Positions 34,598 to 45,980 of a stretch of 64,000 nt of DNA are shown piece after piece. The position numbers were made by a program, and so were the translations under genes. The DNA is taken from positions 51,564,348 through 51,628,347 of the forward strand of contig JAFMSR010000002.1 of assembly GCA_022818135.1 (NCBI GenBank), written 5' to 3'. A model generated the notes under the pieces. That model was not told the origin of the DNA. It saw only the letters and a program-made list of their open reading frames with translations, and searched no databases. How positions within the stretch are numbered: position 1 is the stretch's first letter; the number at the start of each line of letters is the position of its first letter. This DNA is from Saxidomus purpurata. Taxonomy: Eukaryota; Mollusca; Bivalvia; Venerida; Veneridae.

Positions 34598-34605
34598 TTA
34601 TATAG
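34598..34605 (-). promoter_or_regulatory. TATA box of the WSC gene
   Basis: On the minus strand TATATAAA lies 75 bp before the start codon at 34523. The expected transcription start would be near 34570, giving a short leader. It is a good match in the right place. Confidence 0.6.
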
Positions 34606-37580
34606 TACATCTTACATGAGGCCCTGCACGCTGTATTCCGAAACAAGTGCCTAACACACCAATAGCTGCGAATAACATAAAAAAACTGGTGTAAATTTTC
34701 AATAAAAATAAAATTTTCCAATACCGGTAATTCTCATTGCGATAATACAGTGTTCTGTTTGGACCACTGTCTTCTCTCGCGATAACGCGATACATGAGTT
34801 TACGACGATTATGAAGGAACGATGGTAATGTGCGATGTCACGATAAAAAAATATCGCGCATCACCATCGTAACTTCGTGCATCACAATCTTAACTTCGTA
34901 TAAATGCTCGGTAAATTATGAGTGTGCGCCGACGATTGAAGACGTACTCATGGCCAAGCAAAATTTTATATTTCAAGGCTTTTACAAGTGTATGGTTTGC
35001 AGGTGGGCATATTGCAAGTGCAACTTAGTTTTCAGTGTACATCAGTTGCGTTTCAACCAATAACTTTTGTAGCTGACAGAAACACGTATAGAGGCAAGCT
35101 GGTATGATTATGGTCTTAAAAAGCAAGACACTCATATAGTAGTCGCTTTAAATTCATAATAGTTTTAAGCAGTCATGTGGTACGGTATTAAACAGACATT
35201 TGAGCAGATCTATAAAATTAAAAGCAAATACATGTATCGGATTTTAATATTCTTAACGTGTATATATCAACAAATTGAGTGTTGCGGAAGCAGGGGTTTT
35301 CGTTTTCTAATTCACTTGCCGATTTGGTATGTTACGTTTTAGTTATTTAATATTCCTTGTGTCAATTACATGCACTTTGTAAAATGTTTTTAATTTTGGA
35401 AGCTGTTAAACAACATAGAAAGTGTAAATACACATTTATTTAGATTATTTAAGCAAGATTAAGTTTATGGGAGGGCCTCTTCAGTAAGGCAATTCCTAGG
35501 ATGTACTTATTCACAGATTCCCCATGAAATACGTGCAAAGAAACATTTAAAGGTGTAAGCCCTGATTATCAAAATAAAGGGAGGAGAAATACAATGATAA
35601 TAATAACAACACATTTGTATAACACATCTTTGTTGGTACAAAGCCCACAAACTCTAAAAAGAACTTCTACTATCTACCTGTATACTAGATGTATAGGAGA
35701 AAGACCGTTAACCCTTCATCTTGAGTTATAGACAAGAACGGTTCTAATAAAAAATGATTGTATATTCAACATGCATGGACCGATTTTGAATCGTTACACA
35801 TGTGATGACGGTGTGTTGTGCGCAGTACTCAGTCACCTGCTCGGCTTCCCCGGGTTAGCGTCACACTTATGGCCACGAACGCGTTGTGTTCACCTTTCTT
35901 CTTAGATTGCTCCGAACCGTAGCGGACTTCGTACTGTATGGCAACTTTTCACGAATGAAGCACTTCGCGAATTCACTAAACTCGCTAAAATAGTAAACGA
36001 ACAATGATTATGATATTAGATAGTGCTCATAGAATTCAAAAACTCGCGAATAAATAGAAAATTTGAAAATCACGAAATAAATAACTCGCAAATATAAAGG
36101 CTTTTACAGTAGTTTCGTGATATCATCCGGGAAAAGAAATAAACCCAAGAAGTTATATAGACTTGGAACTATATACTGACAAGCAAAAAGGGGGGCCTTA
36201 TGATAAAATGTTTCGATGTTTGGTTATATATATTCCTTTCTAAATCCTTTCCCAATGTGTGTGGTAACAAAAATCGCCATGAGTTGGTGAGTTTAAATAA
36301 CTGCTGGATGATGAAAAAATTGGTAGCACAAAACTTTGCATTAACTGACGTCATTTATTAATGCCGTTTTTAATGTCAAGAAGACCACATATTATCATGC
36401 TCCCGGTTGTCGCTTTGCCCCACACGGCTTTTAGGTCATGGCAAAATAGTTTTAAGTTAGAATAATATGATCAAGTGGCACTGAAAAGAAATTCAAAACG
36501 TTGGAATCATAATCCGAATCTTTTTCTTGTTCTTTCATGCAAAATGTGACGGCTTGTTGTAAATTACAGTATTTTCTCGGGACAGCTTTATTTAATCTGT
36601 GTTTTACCTGTTTGTCACATAAGCATATATTTCTCCCGAGGGAAAAAATCCAGTAATAGAAGTCTCAGATCCTATATCCGTGATTTTCGACTTTATAATA
36701 TTTCCCCTACCGCTCCTCAGAAACACAAACACTACTAATTTATCTTTTGCATTTATATTCTTAATAATATATAAAATCTATACGAAAAGTCTTTTCTGTC
36801 TTATCATGAAATAATTTTCAAATAAAGGGGTGTAAACCTTTATTTCCATGTGTATCTTTTGAATCGAACTATCATGATGACCCGATTCAGTAAATTCACG
36901 CCTGAATCGTGCAAGTAAAATTAGCATGTACACCAGGATATATGCTTGTCACCTTGAACACCGTCGGACACCTACAGAGTCAACAACCATGGGTGTCTTA
37001 CGATGCTTGAACACAAAGAGATCTGCAACCACAACCACTAGTTCAGCTCCATATCAAACTTTTATATACATATGTTCATGATGGTTTGATGAGAAATGTA
37101 ATTTCTAGAGTGTCTAGATTGTTTACAAGGTTAAGTGTTGACAGTCGACAGTCATCCTTTGGTTCAGGTGAGCTATTATTATGAACACAAGAATAAATGT
37201 AAGAAGTATTGTCAAACTTTTTGCAATAACAATATAAGCGCACGCATTATGTTAATATAAATCAACTTATATAACGCCACACGCATTCTGTTGACTAAAA
37301 CCACGGAATAGCAAAAAGAAAAATGTGTTTTACTTTTCAATTTTCAAATTTACACTTGCATTTACAACAAATGCCTTCAAATCCCTGGTGACAGTGTTTA
37401 GTCTATTATAATAACTATCTATGACTGCACTAACTGTGCAAAGATTATATTATAAGGAAGTGTATGTTACCGTTCTTGCAAAAAGGAAGAGCCGAGGAAA
37501 ACTTTATGGCATAAAGACTATGTACATGTAATCTTTTCCAGAAGACTATTCAATCTTTTCTAGAGTAGTAAGTATAAGAT
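34606..37580. other. Intergenic, no supported gene
   Basis: No coding exon is recognised. The sequence is AT-rich, with a GC-richer patch near 35800-35940 that could not be assigned. Confidence 0.45.
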
Positions 37581-37582
37581 GG

Positions 37583-38530
37583 TGTACACTCAACCACTTT
37601 TCTAAGTATACACCTAAAAGAAATTTGTAGTTTATTCAATTTTCAAGATATGTTGATGAATAGTGCAAAGCCATAAGATCAAAGAGTGATATTTAACATT
37701 CCATTAGCGATATAAAGATAGGTACTAAACTCATTGTTCCGAAGCGCTCTTATAACAATAACCCCAATATTTAAAAGTCACAAAAACGTTAAAATTACCA
37801 GACTGTCATTAATCTGCGTGTAACATAGACGACCATTTATGATTCACTAAGATAAAATTAGGAGACATGTGGCAATGTTTGATCATTCAAATCCTTTAAG
37901 AAGATGTTCTTCGGAAAATGTAAAGTGTAAACTTATGCCTGATTTTTATCCTCCACTTCATTTCGATTGGATGAAGATTTGATGGAAAATGAGCACCCTT
38001 ATGTTTTTCAACTCATTTATGACTTGCACAAAGTCGTATTCTAGAATTGGTATTTCGTACTTCTTATGAAAATCTTATGGTCAGTTTGTGGTGTGAAAAC
38101 GTCACTTTGGAGAAAAATACAGCACTAAGTAGGTTTGTTGGATAAATGCATGGGAAGGAAATTATTTTAAGGTTGACAGATCAACTCCGTCAATAAATTT
38201 AGTGCTAAAAAGATATTTTTATCAAAGCAGGATATTTGAAATTGGTACTAGAAACCGTATTTTAACAAAAACTTTTCTGTTCTAGATAATTTAGAAGAAA
38301 TTTAGAATTACTATAATTTATTTACAGTTTTGTGAATTTGACATTTAGGGGTGTGGTGATGTAAACTCTCTGAGACAATGAAATCACCATTCATGCTCAT
38401 CAACTTTATACCGAATATTGAGAGAATGCATCCAATGATTTGTTGGCAAATTTTCATGACCGTATCTTTCAAATTGTTTTTGATATGACACATAATTGAG
38501 TTGTATACTTAGAAAAGTTGTTGAGTGAAC
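37583..38530. mobile_element. Candidate 0.95-kb element with inverted ends
   Basis: The left end (37583-37610, gtacactcaaccacttttct...) is an inverted near-copy of the right end (38502-38530, with ...agaaaagttgttgagtgaac). About 28 bp match, with few mismatches. The interior is non-coding. This would fit a non-autonomous DNA transposon. Target duplications could not be defined. Confidence 0.5.
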
Positions 38531-40034
38531 TATTCAATCATAAGGTTTTTCAACATGTCAGAGTTTTAGAGCAAGAAAAACACTAATATGTCCAAATGAA
38601 ATGGATGCTCCCGCTTTGTGCTATTCAGTAACATGCAAGTTTGAGCGTTCATAACGACTTTCATACAGTGCACAGTCATGTGTTTGAAATCCATCAATTC
38701 TTTTAGATTTTAAGTATAAAAGGGCCAACGAATTTATTCATTGCTACCGATACGGTGATAAATTGACCAATTCAACCTAACCAGTGACTTCCAGTTACGT
38801 AACCTAAAACAATATTCTTTGCAAACGTCCGCTACGCAACTATATAGAAATATCCTCCGTTTAGTAGAAGTTTAGGTAATTAGAATACTAATTTCCTATC
38901 ACTCATTTGTCTTTAGTCAATATTTGTTCTGTGCATCCTCTCAACAAGAACATTACCAATTGGATTGCGATTTAATTTGAAAAAAGTGTCCACCCGACGC
39001 TCTTAATTTTCAAAAAACCTTTTAGATAAAGATTTTCGCGGTTTACAATAATTTTTATTATGTGTTAGTTTTGAACTATGAAAATGCAGAGAAAGAATAG
39101 GCAAGGACAGATAATGTGTTGTTAATAGAGGAGTAAAACGTGGTATATAATTCACACAGTATATCCTGGACCTGCTTATGCGCGGATATAAGTAAATGCA
39201 GTGAGTTTATTGATGAAATTGTGTTCTTTAGGCATATCATAATAATAATCGACGTAATTCTTATCACCAATTATTCAACTTTACAATATTACACACTGTA
39301 TTAGATCAATTGCTCACATGATATGAAACAGGTAGAGCTAATACAAAGCACAACTGAGCCAATATGAGAAAAGCAGGTCCTATACGAGAAAACAGGGCCA
39401 ATATGGAATTCAAGCATTCTGATTGGTTTAACAGAGAGGGCCAATACGGAGAAGTCACTTCCGTTAGATTTTTAAACGACGCCATTTTTTTTAGACTCCT
39501 GCTGATATCTTATTTTACTAAGTTAAATACAAATAAAATTGTTATTGTTACAAGAACATTTTTCTCACCTATGAGATACATATTTCCACGCATTCACTGG
39601 TGATAGATGACCTTATCCTTCACCGCTTATCTCTCATCACTTCCGGGATATTGTTACGTTTATTATAAGCAGCCAGCACATCACATTAAAAATCGAAAAA
39701 TGACTGTACAATTTTTATTTTTGAAATAAACATAGGGTTATGGGATTTCATTTTCTTAGTTAGACCATTTTCTATTAATCTATAAAAGCTTTGAAGTAAA
39801 ATTCGAGAAAAAGTTGATTTTCATTCCCAATCCTGTATTTACACTTATTTCTTCTCACTTTTGTGAAAACGCGAAGATACGTCCAAGTCCAAAAAAACTC
39901 GGCAGAGCCTCGTTTTTGGGACGTATCTCAACCCTCGGATGGCATTTCTTCTCCACAACTCATGCACATGTTAGATTCACTTTATATTCTTGTTTATTTT
40001 AGAAAATATTGTAAAGTTGAATAATGAAATTATC
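38531..40034. other. Intergenic, repeat-like around 39360-39460
   Basis: No supported gene is seen. The stretch at 39360-39450 repeats the phrase gccaatatg(g/a)a, which also occurs in the ends of the adjacent Harbinger-type element, so it may be an old relative. Confidence 0.4.
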
Positions 40035-40246
40035 ATTAATCAAGTGATTTCATATTGGCCTTGTTATTTGTCCTCGGGCAGTCGAATTGGCCCTCGGCCT
40101 TCGGCCTCGGGCCAGTGGACATTTCCGAATTAAGACGAAGACGAACATGGATATTGGACAAAAGGTTATAACGAGGGGTCGTTTCAAAATAATTTATATT
40201 TGTACGTATATAACAACAGGGGCGTATCATGTCTGTAAAGTATTTA

Positions 40247-40741
40247 TTAGTTGATACCTATACTGTCAGTCCGACAAACAAGACAAGCACATATACGAAT
40301 TACCCGTGGTAATGCTGACCTTCGCTGTCTCCATACACATGACACTGCCATATAACACTTCAATTCAGCGATAGCCTGCTCGACACATACCCTATACTGT
40401 TTTATATAACGATTCAGTTGCTTACACTTTCGTCACTGACGTCCTCGTTTACGTCTAGTAAGTGGAGTGTTGGAATAAGGCGTCATGACGGGATGCCGGT
40501 TTTGATATATCTTATCCCCTAAGAGAAAACATTGCTCGGGAAATGGCAAGTCCAATCCGATTTGCTGCATGAACCGGAAATGTTGTGCGTCATTCTGGTG
40601 ACCTAAAAACCCACATTCAATGTACCTGATTAACCCAGAGTTGTCTACGATGACTTGCGAATGAATCGCATGGTATTGTCTAAAACCTGAAAAGTACTGC
40701 TGCTGTGGTTCTATAGATGGTTTGTGTATTTCCTCTAGCAG
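40247..40741 (-). pseudogene. PIF/Harbinger-like DDE transposase, C-terminal part
   Basis: The minus-strand frame is open except for one in-frame TGA at 40433-40435 and ends at TAA 40247-40249. It contains I-V-D-N (catalytic Asp), G-F-L-G-H-Q-N-D-A, F-L-L-G-D-K-I-Y (catalytic Asp) and, after the stop, R-V-C-V-E-Q-A-I-A-E-L-K, which carries the final Glu. These match DDE_Tnp_4 (HARBI1-like) transposases. The N-terminal third is missing or in another exon; the upstream edge at 40741 has a stop shortly beyond. AATAAA lies just after the end. It is probably inactive because of the stop. Confidence 0.75.
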
Positions 40742-40753
40742 TCAATGTAAAGG

Positions 40754-41053
40754 AATGGTGCTAGTCTATACGCTCGAGATGCTGCAGCTAGTCAACTATC
40801 GAGCGATTCTGACGACGAAGAAGATGCGCAACTTACAGCACCACAGCCATTAGCAGTACAACAACCGGCAAAGCAGATAGTGGCACCTCAGCTAGCAGCA
40901 CCACAGCAAGCGGCAAGGCAGCCAGTGGTTCCACAGCCTGCCGTACCACAGCAAGCTGCAAGGATTATGGACAAAATTCTTAGAAAGTTTAATTCATGCT
41001 ACAAAGAGAGGTATCGCACAGATGAACAGACAGTAGGCCAAAAATATATTTGA
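40754..41053 (+). CDS. Q/A/P-rich open frame within the Harbinger-type element
   Basis: The frame is open from 40754 (after an in-frame TAA at 40748) to TGA at 41051-41053, about 99 codons, with no early ATG. It begins with an acidic serine run (SSDSDDEED). A low-complexity stretch of repeated A-P-Q-(Q/P) and Q-A-A-R follows, then a basic helical end (RIMDKILRKF). It diverges from the transposase. It could be the 3' exon of the element's second protein; Harbinger elements often have a Myb/SANT-like partner, but no such domain is visible. Confidence 0.4.
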   Translation, partial: NGASLYARDAAASQLSSDSDDEEDAQLTAPQPLAVQQPAKQIVAPQLAAPQQAARQPVVPQPAVPQQAARIMDKILRKFNSCYKERYRTDEQTVGQKYI

Positions 41054-41446
41054 TTTGTCATTTGATTTGTCAATGCCATCCAGAAAGTCGGGGAACAAAG
41101 TTAAAAATGGGCGGAATTATTACATAACATTATTTGCAATTTCTTCAAATGCATCTGTTGAATTTTTTTTTTGATATACAAGGGATGAAACTAAAAATAT
41201 TTTATATTGAACTAAGGGACGTTAGAAGTTTCGTTAAGTGTATATATATATATATTTTTTTTTCAATTAGTTTCCAGCATTCAGAAAAAATAAAACTACT
41301 CATACTATGATAAAAAATAAATTGAGACGACCCTCCAATTTGTAATGTTCTACGACCTCTGTGTTCGTCTTTGGCTTAATTCGGAAATATCTAATACGAC
41401 CACCCTCGGACAAATAACAAGGCCAATATGAAATCACTTGATTAAT

Positions 41447-42050
41447 AACATTATAATATAGCAAAGTATCTCGGCACGCACAGGGAAGATCAAAACTGAT
41501 TCAGGACTACCTCCCTTTAATTACAAAAATGCTGTTAAACCCAATTTTTGAGAAAATTTGTCAACTTTTTGTAGCTATCTTGTTGATTTTTATCAAATTG
41601 TTTACGCATTTCGTTAAGTATGCACCATTTCTAGACGTTTTGTCATTTTGGTCTCAGAAACACGAATATTACGAAAAAAACACACGCTTATTCTGGTCCC
41701 AAGCCTCAAACCATTTATCGTGTATTTGTATTTAATTTGCATGTCTGGCGTTAAAATTTCTTATTGTTTAATAAAAAAAGTTGCACTATATTAGCAATCG
41801 GTTTTTTTGGTGTAAATGTCAGATATTCGAATGCTTTGTTAATTTTTCTTAACTTTCTGCATCGCGGACGTGCATATAGACATAATTTTTTCTACTTACT
41901 AGTATTACCGCTTGCATTTGTTAAAACAACATGTTTGTGTAGAACCTTTATTTCAGTGGATATTTTGAAATTGCCTTTAATTCTATCCTGCATAGCAGTC
42001 GAACACGATATGGTCTCGACCTGGTCATCATTTACATCGTGCGGATATGC
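41447..42050. other. Intergenic, no gene seen
   Basis: The open frames here are T-rich hydrophobic by composition and carry no family signature. Confidence 0.45.
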
Positions 42051-42232
42051 TGTCTAAACCAAAGCTATTTATGATGATTTAATGAATCAAAACAATTTTA
42101 TGTGAAAACAAAAGCAATCGTTTTCATCGTAAGGTATGACTGATGTCTAAACCAAAGCTATTTATGATGATTTTATGAATCAAAACAATTTTATGTGAAA
42201 TCAAAAGCAATCGTTTTCACCGTAAGGTATGA
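42051..42232. repeat. Two-copy direct repeat, 93-bp unit
   Basis: tgtctaaaccaaagctattt begins copies at 42051 and 42144. Each ends aaggtatgac, and the copies differ at only a few bases. This is a recent local duplication. Confidence 0.95.
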
Positions 42233-42982
42233 CTTCACTAAATCGACGGGTCTTGGTACCAGTCAATTTCTGTAGGGAACTTGTGGACCTATTGGACAAC
42301 TGTGGTATCTGATTGATCCAAAATGATTGGTAGCTCTAAAGTTTTCTAGATTAAAAAATGAAAGTTTAATGGTTGAGCATAACAAAAAAAAATAGTTTAT
42401 GAAATTCACTGTTCTGATTAATTTTACAATTCCATATGGCTGCATGTATCTGAATTTATTGCATTTCTTGACAGAATGTAAACAAACATCCCACAGACGA
42501 GGGGGTGATGTCCTCCTGGGGCAATTTTCGGCTATAAATTAACACATTATCTATATAAAAAGGACATTTTTAAGTGAGACTAAGGTGGTTCTACAGATTA
42601 AGTGGGGTGTAACTACTCAGCGAATGTTTTGGTAAGCCGATATAGCTTAAATGTTATACAGTAAGTCTATGGAAAAATCGAATCATTTTTGAATTGAAGT
42701 AATATGTCACTTTACATTCACTGACAGGCAGATCATGTTATAGCAATTAAATGACAGGTAGCCAAAGTTTACTATGACCGGGATGCACTTTCTATTTTTA
42801 TCAGACTGATTTACATTTCACGTTATCACATTTCACGTTATCACACTGGTTTACACCAATATACTAACAGGTAATTTATGAGTCGACATTCACTTTTAGA
42901 TAACGTGAATTTTCAGTAGTCATGATAATGTTCGTTGTTTTGTTTACAAATATTTTGACTGCAAACGACTTTGTACATTGTA
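42233..42982. other. Intergenic, no gene seen
   Basis: This is AT-rich DNA. A short direct repeat (catttcacgttatcac) occurs at 42815-42846. Confidence 0.45.
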
Positions 42983-43098
42983 TAAGTTAGAGTTTATTAA
43001 GTCAAATTTTAACAATTAAGAAACCCAAAGGGAGCGAGCGGTAGCGAGCAACCGGGGTTTCTTAATTGTTAAAATTAGACTTAATAAACTCTAACTTA
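42983..43098. mobile_element. Palindromic MITE
   Basis: The arms 42983-43025 and 43056-43098 are 43-bp inverted copies with about one mismatch. They surround a 30-bp loop rich in gagcg. The inner phrase gggtttcttaattgttaaaa is shared with the element ending near 9130. Confidence 0.75.
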
Positions 43099-43951
43099 CT
43101 TAGTGTTTAACCTCATTAAACATTTTGCATAGCCACCGACATGTATTGTGGCACGGAAAGTCCGTGATTGTGGGCGGAGTTAAAGTGCTTTCTATTTAGA
43201 GCGAAATTGTTTTTATGTCATAAATGAAACACTGAAAATAAGAAACATTTACAGTTAATGTGCAATTCCCATTTCAAAAATATATACATAAACGCTTTGT
43301 TTCTAGGCCCGCTTTAATATGTAGTACATGTATCACAGTTTTTCTTGTGATTCTTATGGCTGTACATTGTACTATGTGACCTCACTACAGTTCAATTAAT
43401 GGGTTAGCTTTGAAATAGAAAATCATTCGATGAATTTTGTATAATCAGACTTCGCGCGATAAACTCAGTTCAATGCGATAACTGTATAAATCGTGTACTG
43501 TACCATCCGTGGTTATTCCATGTTTGAAAATTTTCCACATACATGTAGCCTATTTACAATTTTTTCGATTTTCTGTGCATACAGCTGTCGGTCATTAAAT
43601 CGTAAAACTTAGTAAAAGTAGTTTATTAGGTAAATTAGAAATGTTATATCAGCACATAGTCACCGATGCCTTCGATTTGGTCTTGATATAAAAATTAACG
43701 TTAATTATGATGATACAGGTGTCTTGACATTTTATCTACTAATCTAGATTTTTTGTTTAAGTAAACATTCACATTTTTCACAGAAGTAAAGTGACATTTC
43801 ATCATGTAAATAATCTTAGTAGTTATCACTATCACTATTACTTTTATCTAGTTCATAAATTTAGTTGATGTCTGAACTCCAAGCTGTAAAGTTTCTTTTA
43901 CAACTAATGACAGGATCTTTTAAACATTTTTCACGTATTGAATAAAAGAAA

Positions 43952-44941
43952 ATGGTTTCAACAGCTAAATTGAGTGCTCTCGTGATTGTATTCACTGTGT
44001 CATCTTTCTGCGGAACTATTCTACCATATCTCGTGTTACGATTCCTTCGTAAGAAATACAGTTATTCGTCGGATATGCTAGATACACTTCTAGGCATACT
44101 AAACTGTTTTTCAGGTGGTGTATTCTTTTCTACCTCTATTTTGGCTTTACTTCCCGAAGCACGTGAACAGCTTGAGGAAGCACATGTATCGTTCAACGAT
44201 GTCGACAATTATCCTGCAACAGAACTGATACTTGGCATGGGATTTTTATTAATTTTGATAATAGAAAACATTACAATCTTCTGCCATAAGAAGCATTCAA
44301 AGAAAGGAATTAACAGTTATACTATAGCACTGAAAGAACAACCAACCAGTAATATCCAATCTTTACAAGAGTCTGTTAGATCCGTTTCCATAACATCATT
44401 GCAAGTTAATGGGGTAAATCAGGTGCCAAAAGAGACAAGTGCGGACAAACAAAGTTTGAACGGAAATATGTCCGGGCAAGGAATGACAAATCTACGAAAT
44501 GTGATAATGCTGTTAGCTCTTTCTATCCACATGCTTTTTGATGGACTAGAATTAGGGCTTCTAGACAAAGAAAACAAAGTATGGTCAGTTTTACTAGCTT
44601 TAAGTATACATAAAATTCTAATATTGTTCAGCATGGGTGTAAAAATGCGTGAAAACACCACGTTCGTAAAGTTTGCTATTGCAATGCTATTCTTGTCTGC
44701 GGTTTCACCGGCTGGGATTGGTATCGGTATACTGATGACGTCACAAGGGGGGAATATTTTGATACTACGAATGTCTGCTGTTCTTCAGTCACTTGCTGTG
44801 GGAACTTTCGTTTACATTACATTCTTCGAGATATTGGTCAAAGAGTTCATATCAAGTGAAGGAAACAATATTTTGAAAACTATCTCTACAGTGGTTGGAT
44901 TTGCATCGTTTGCTGTAATAAGCTATTTTTTGCCAGGGTGA
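43952..44941 (+). CDS. ZIP-family zinc transporter (SLC39A1-3 type)
   Basis: This intronless frame encodes 329 residues, close to the usual length of ZIP1-3. Eight membrane segments are visible: about 8-30, 44-68, 90-111, 183-203, 211-231, 238-262, 270-295 and 308-327. TM2 has CFSGGVF. TM4 carries H193-M-L-F-D197-G and TM5 carries H220-K221, the metal-site positions of the family. E293 is in TM7. The loop between TM3 and TM4 is long but has only a small histidine cluster (HKKH, 112-115) instead of the usual His-rich run. The expected role is import of zinc or related divalent metal into the cytosol at the plasma membrane. Vertebrate ZIP1-3 have an E in the HSVFEG position; here it is D. The lack of introns could reflect retrocopying or ancestral loss. 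The start ATG is the first in frame after an upstream AT-rich leader. Confidence 0.9.
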   Translation: MVSTAKLSALVIVFTVSSFCGTILPYLVLRFLRKKYSYSSDMLDTLLGILNCFSGGVFFSTSILALLPEAREQLEEAHVSFNDVDNYPATELILGMGFLLILIIENITIFCHKKHSKKGINSYTIALKEQPTSNIQSLQESVRSVSITSLQVNGVNQVPKETSADKQSLNGNMSGQGMTNLRNVIMLLALSIHMLFDGLELGLLDKENKVWSVLLALSIHKILILFSMGVKMRENTTFVKFAIAMLFLSAVSPAGIGIGILMTSQGGNILILRMSAVLQSLAVGTFVYITFFEILVKEFISSEGNNILKTISTVVGFASFAVISYFLPG

Positions 44942-45172
44942 CATGAATTGTTTAACAATTTCGATGGCATATAATGAAAATTAGACAGATAGTATATCGT
45001 GGTATTCTTGGTCAGCATATTGAAGCAAATTTAGAATTCAAGATATTACAGATTTAGAAAAGAAGACGTTCTCTGCGTCATCAATATGTAAAACAACCTT
45101 CTATTCAAATCAGTGCAAGATAAACAAATATGCGAAATAGTATGCTAAGCTCTCATGACACAGTTCCTTAAA

Positions 45173-45178
45173 AATAAA
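45173..45178 (+). terminator. Polyadenylation signal after the ZIP gene
   Basis: AATAAA lies 232 bp after the ZIP stop codon. It is the first canonical hexamer seen downstream. Confidence 0.45.
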
Positions 45179-45941
45179 AATGTTCATAACTAGAAACAAG
45201 ACCTGGGGGTGAATGGTTAACAACTGATCGGGACCTTAATAAGTCTGAAATAAGTTACAAAATCTGAAAAGCACACGGAGAAATTGTCATATTTAAGACT
45301 ATTTGGGTAGAGATAAGGCCGAAACAAACTATATAGAATCACCTTCTTTTTGTTTTTATATACATATACTTTACCATCATGATGTTCTGAGAATCAATAC
45401 TTATTTTCGTTATTTGTTTCCATGTTTCGAAAAACAGTTTTATAAGCAAAGCGGTCTTAAATAAAAACGTCTCAGGTCAGTGATATTGTGGTCGTTACCA
45501 TAATACTTTTCGTGTGTTTTTTTTTAATTTAGAAACCGTAGACAGTTTCTTAAATAGTTTGGTCATACCAAAATTGTTATTTGTATCTTTTTAATTCATA
45601 GTGACCAAAAAAATTTATAACGAAACTTCTGTTACTAATATTTAAAAGCACCTCCAGTATACATGTCAGAGTTAATAGCGTATTTGCAAATCACAATTAA
45701 GACGTCCATAGACATTATTTATATGTGATATGTATGCATGTATAGAAGAGTAACGTAAAGTGTTTGTCAAAGTCTAATTGAAAATTATCACACGATGTAT
45801 CTGTGTAAATATTTATGATGTTGTTTTTTTTAACTAGGTAAATGATATTGATAATTCAATATATATATAATATTATATATTATTGTTGTAGAAGACCACA
45901 TTAAAATATTAGGTATGTGTATTGTTTATATGTATCTAAAT
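45179..45941. other. Intergenic, no gene seen
   Basis: This is AT-rich DNA with no coding signal. Confidence 0.45.
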
Positions 45942-45980
45942 GTGCATCCTTCGTTAAATAAAGATGTTTTATTATTATTT
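45942..45980 (+). repeat. LINE 3'-end-like tail
   Basis: catccttcgttaaataaag followed by ATT repeats closely matches the 3' end of the LINE fragment at 61880-61946. It is probably the terminal remnant of the same LINE family, into whose ATT tail the next repeat inserted. Confidence 0.45.

Larger units (their letters stand above)
40035..41446 (-). mobile_element. Harbinger-type DNA transposon with terminal inverted repeats
   Basis: The ends are inverted copies: attaatcaagtgatttcata at the left and its complement at the right (about 41427-41446). The match continues for about 45 bp and weakly for 150 bp. TTAA occurs at both extremities, but whether it is target duplication or part of the repeat is unclear. 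Inside are a minus-strand transposase with one stop codon (40247-40741) and an oppositely oriented open frame (40754-41053). Confidence 0.7.

Noticed and set aside
41529..42057. Two hydrophobic frames resembling small membrane proteins
   Set aside because: The hydrophobicity follows from T-rich DNA; no start context, splice sites or family match.
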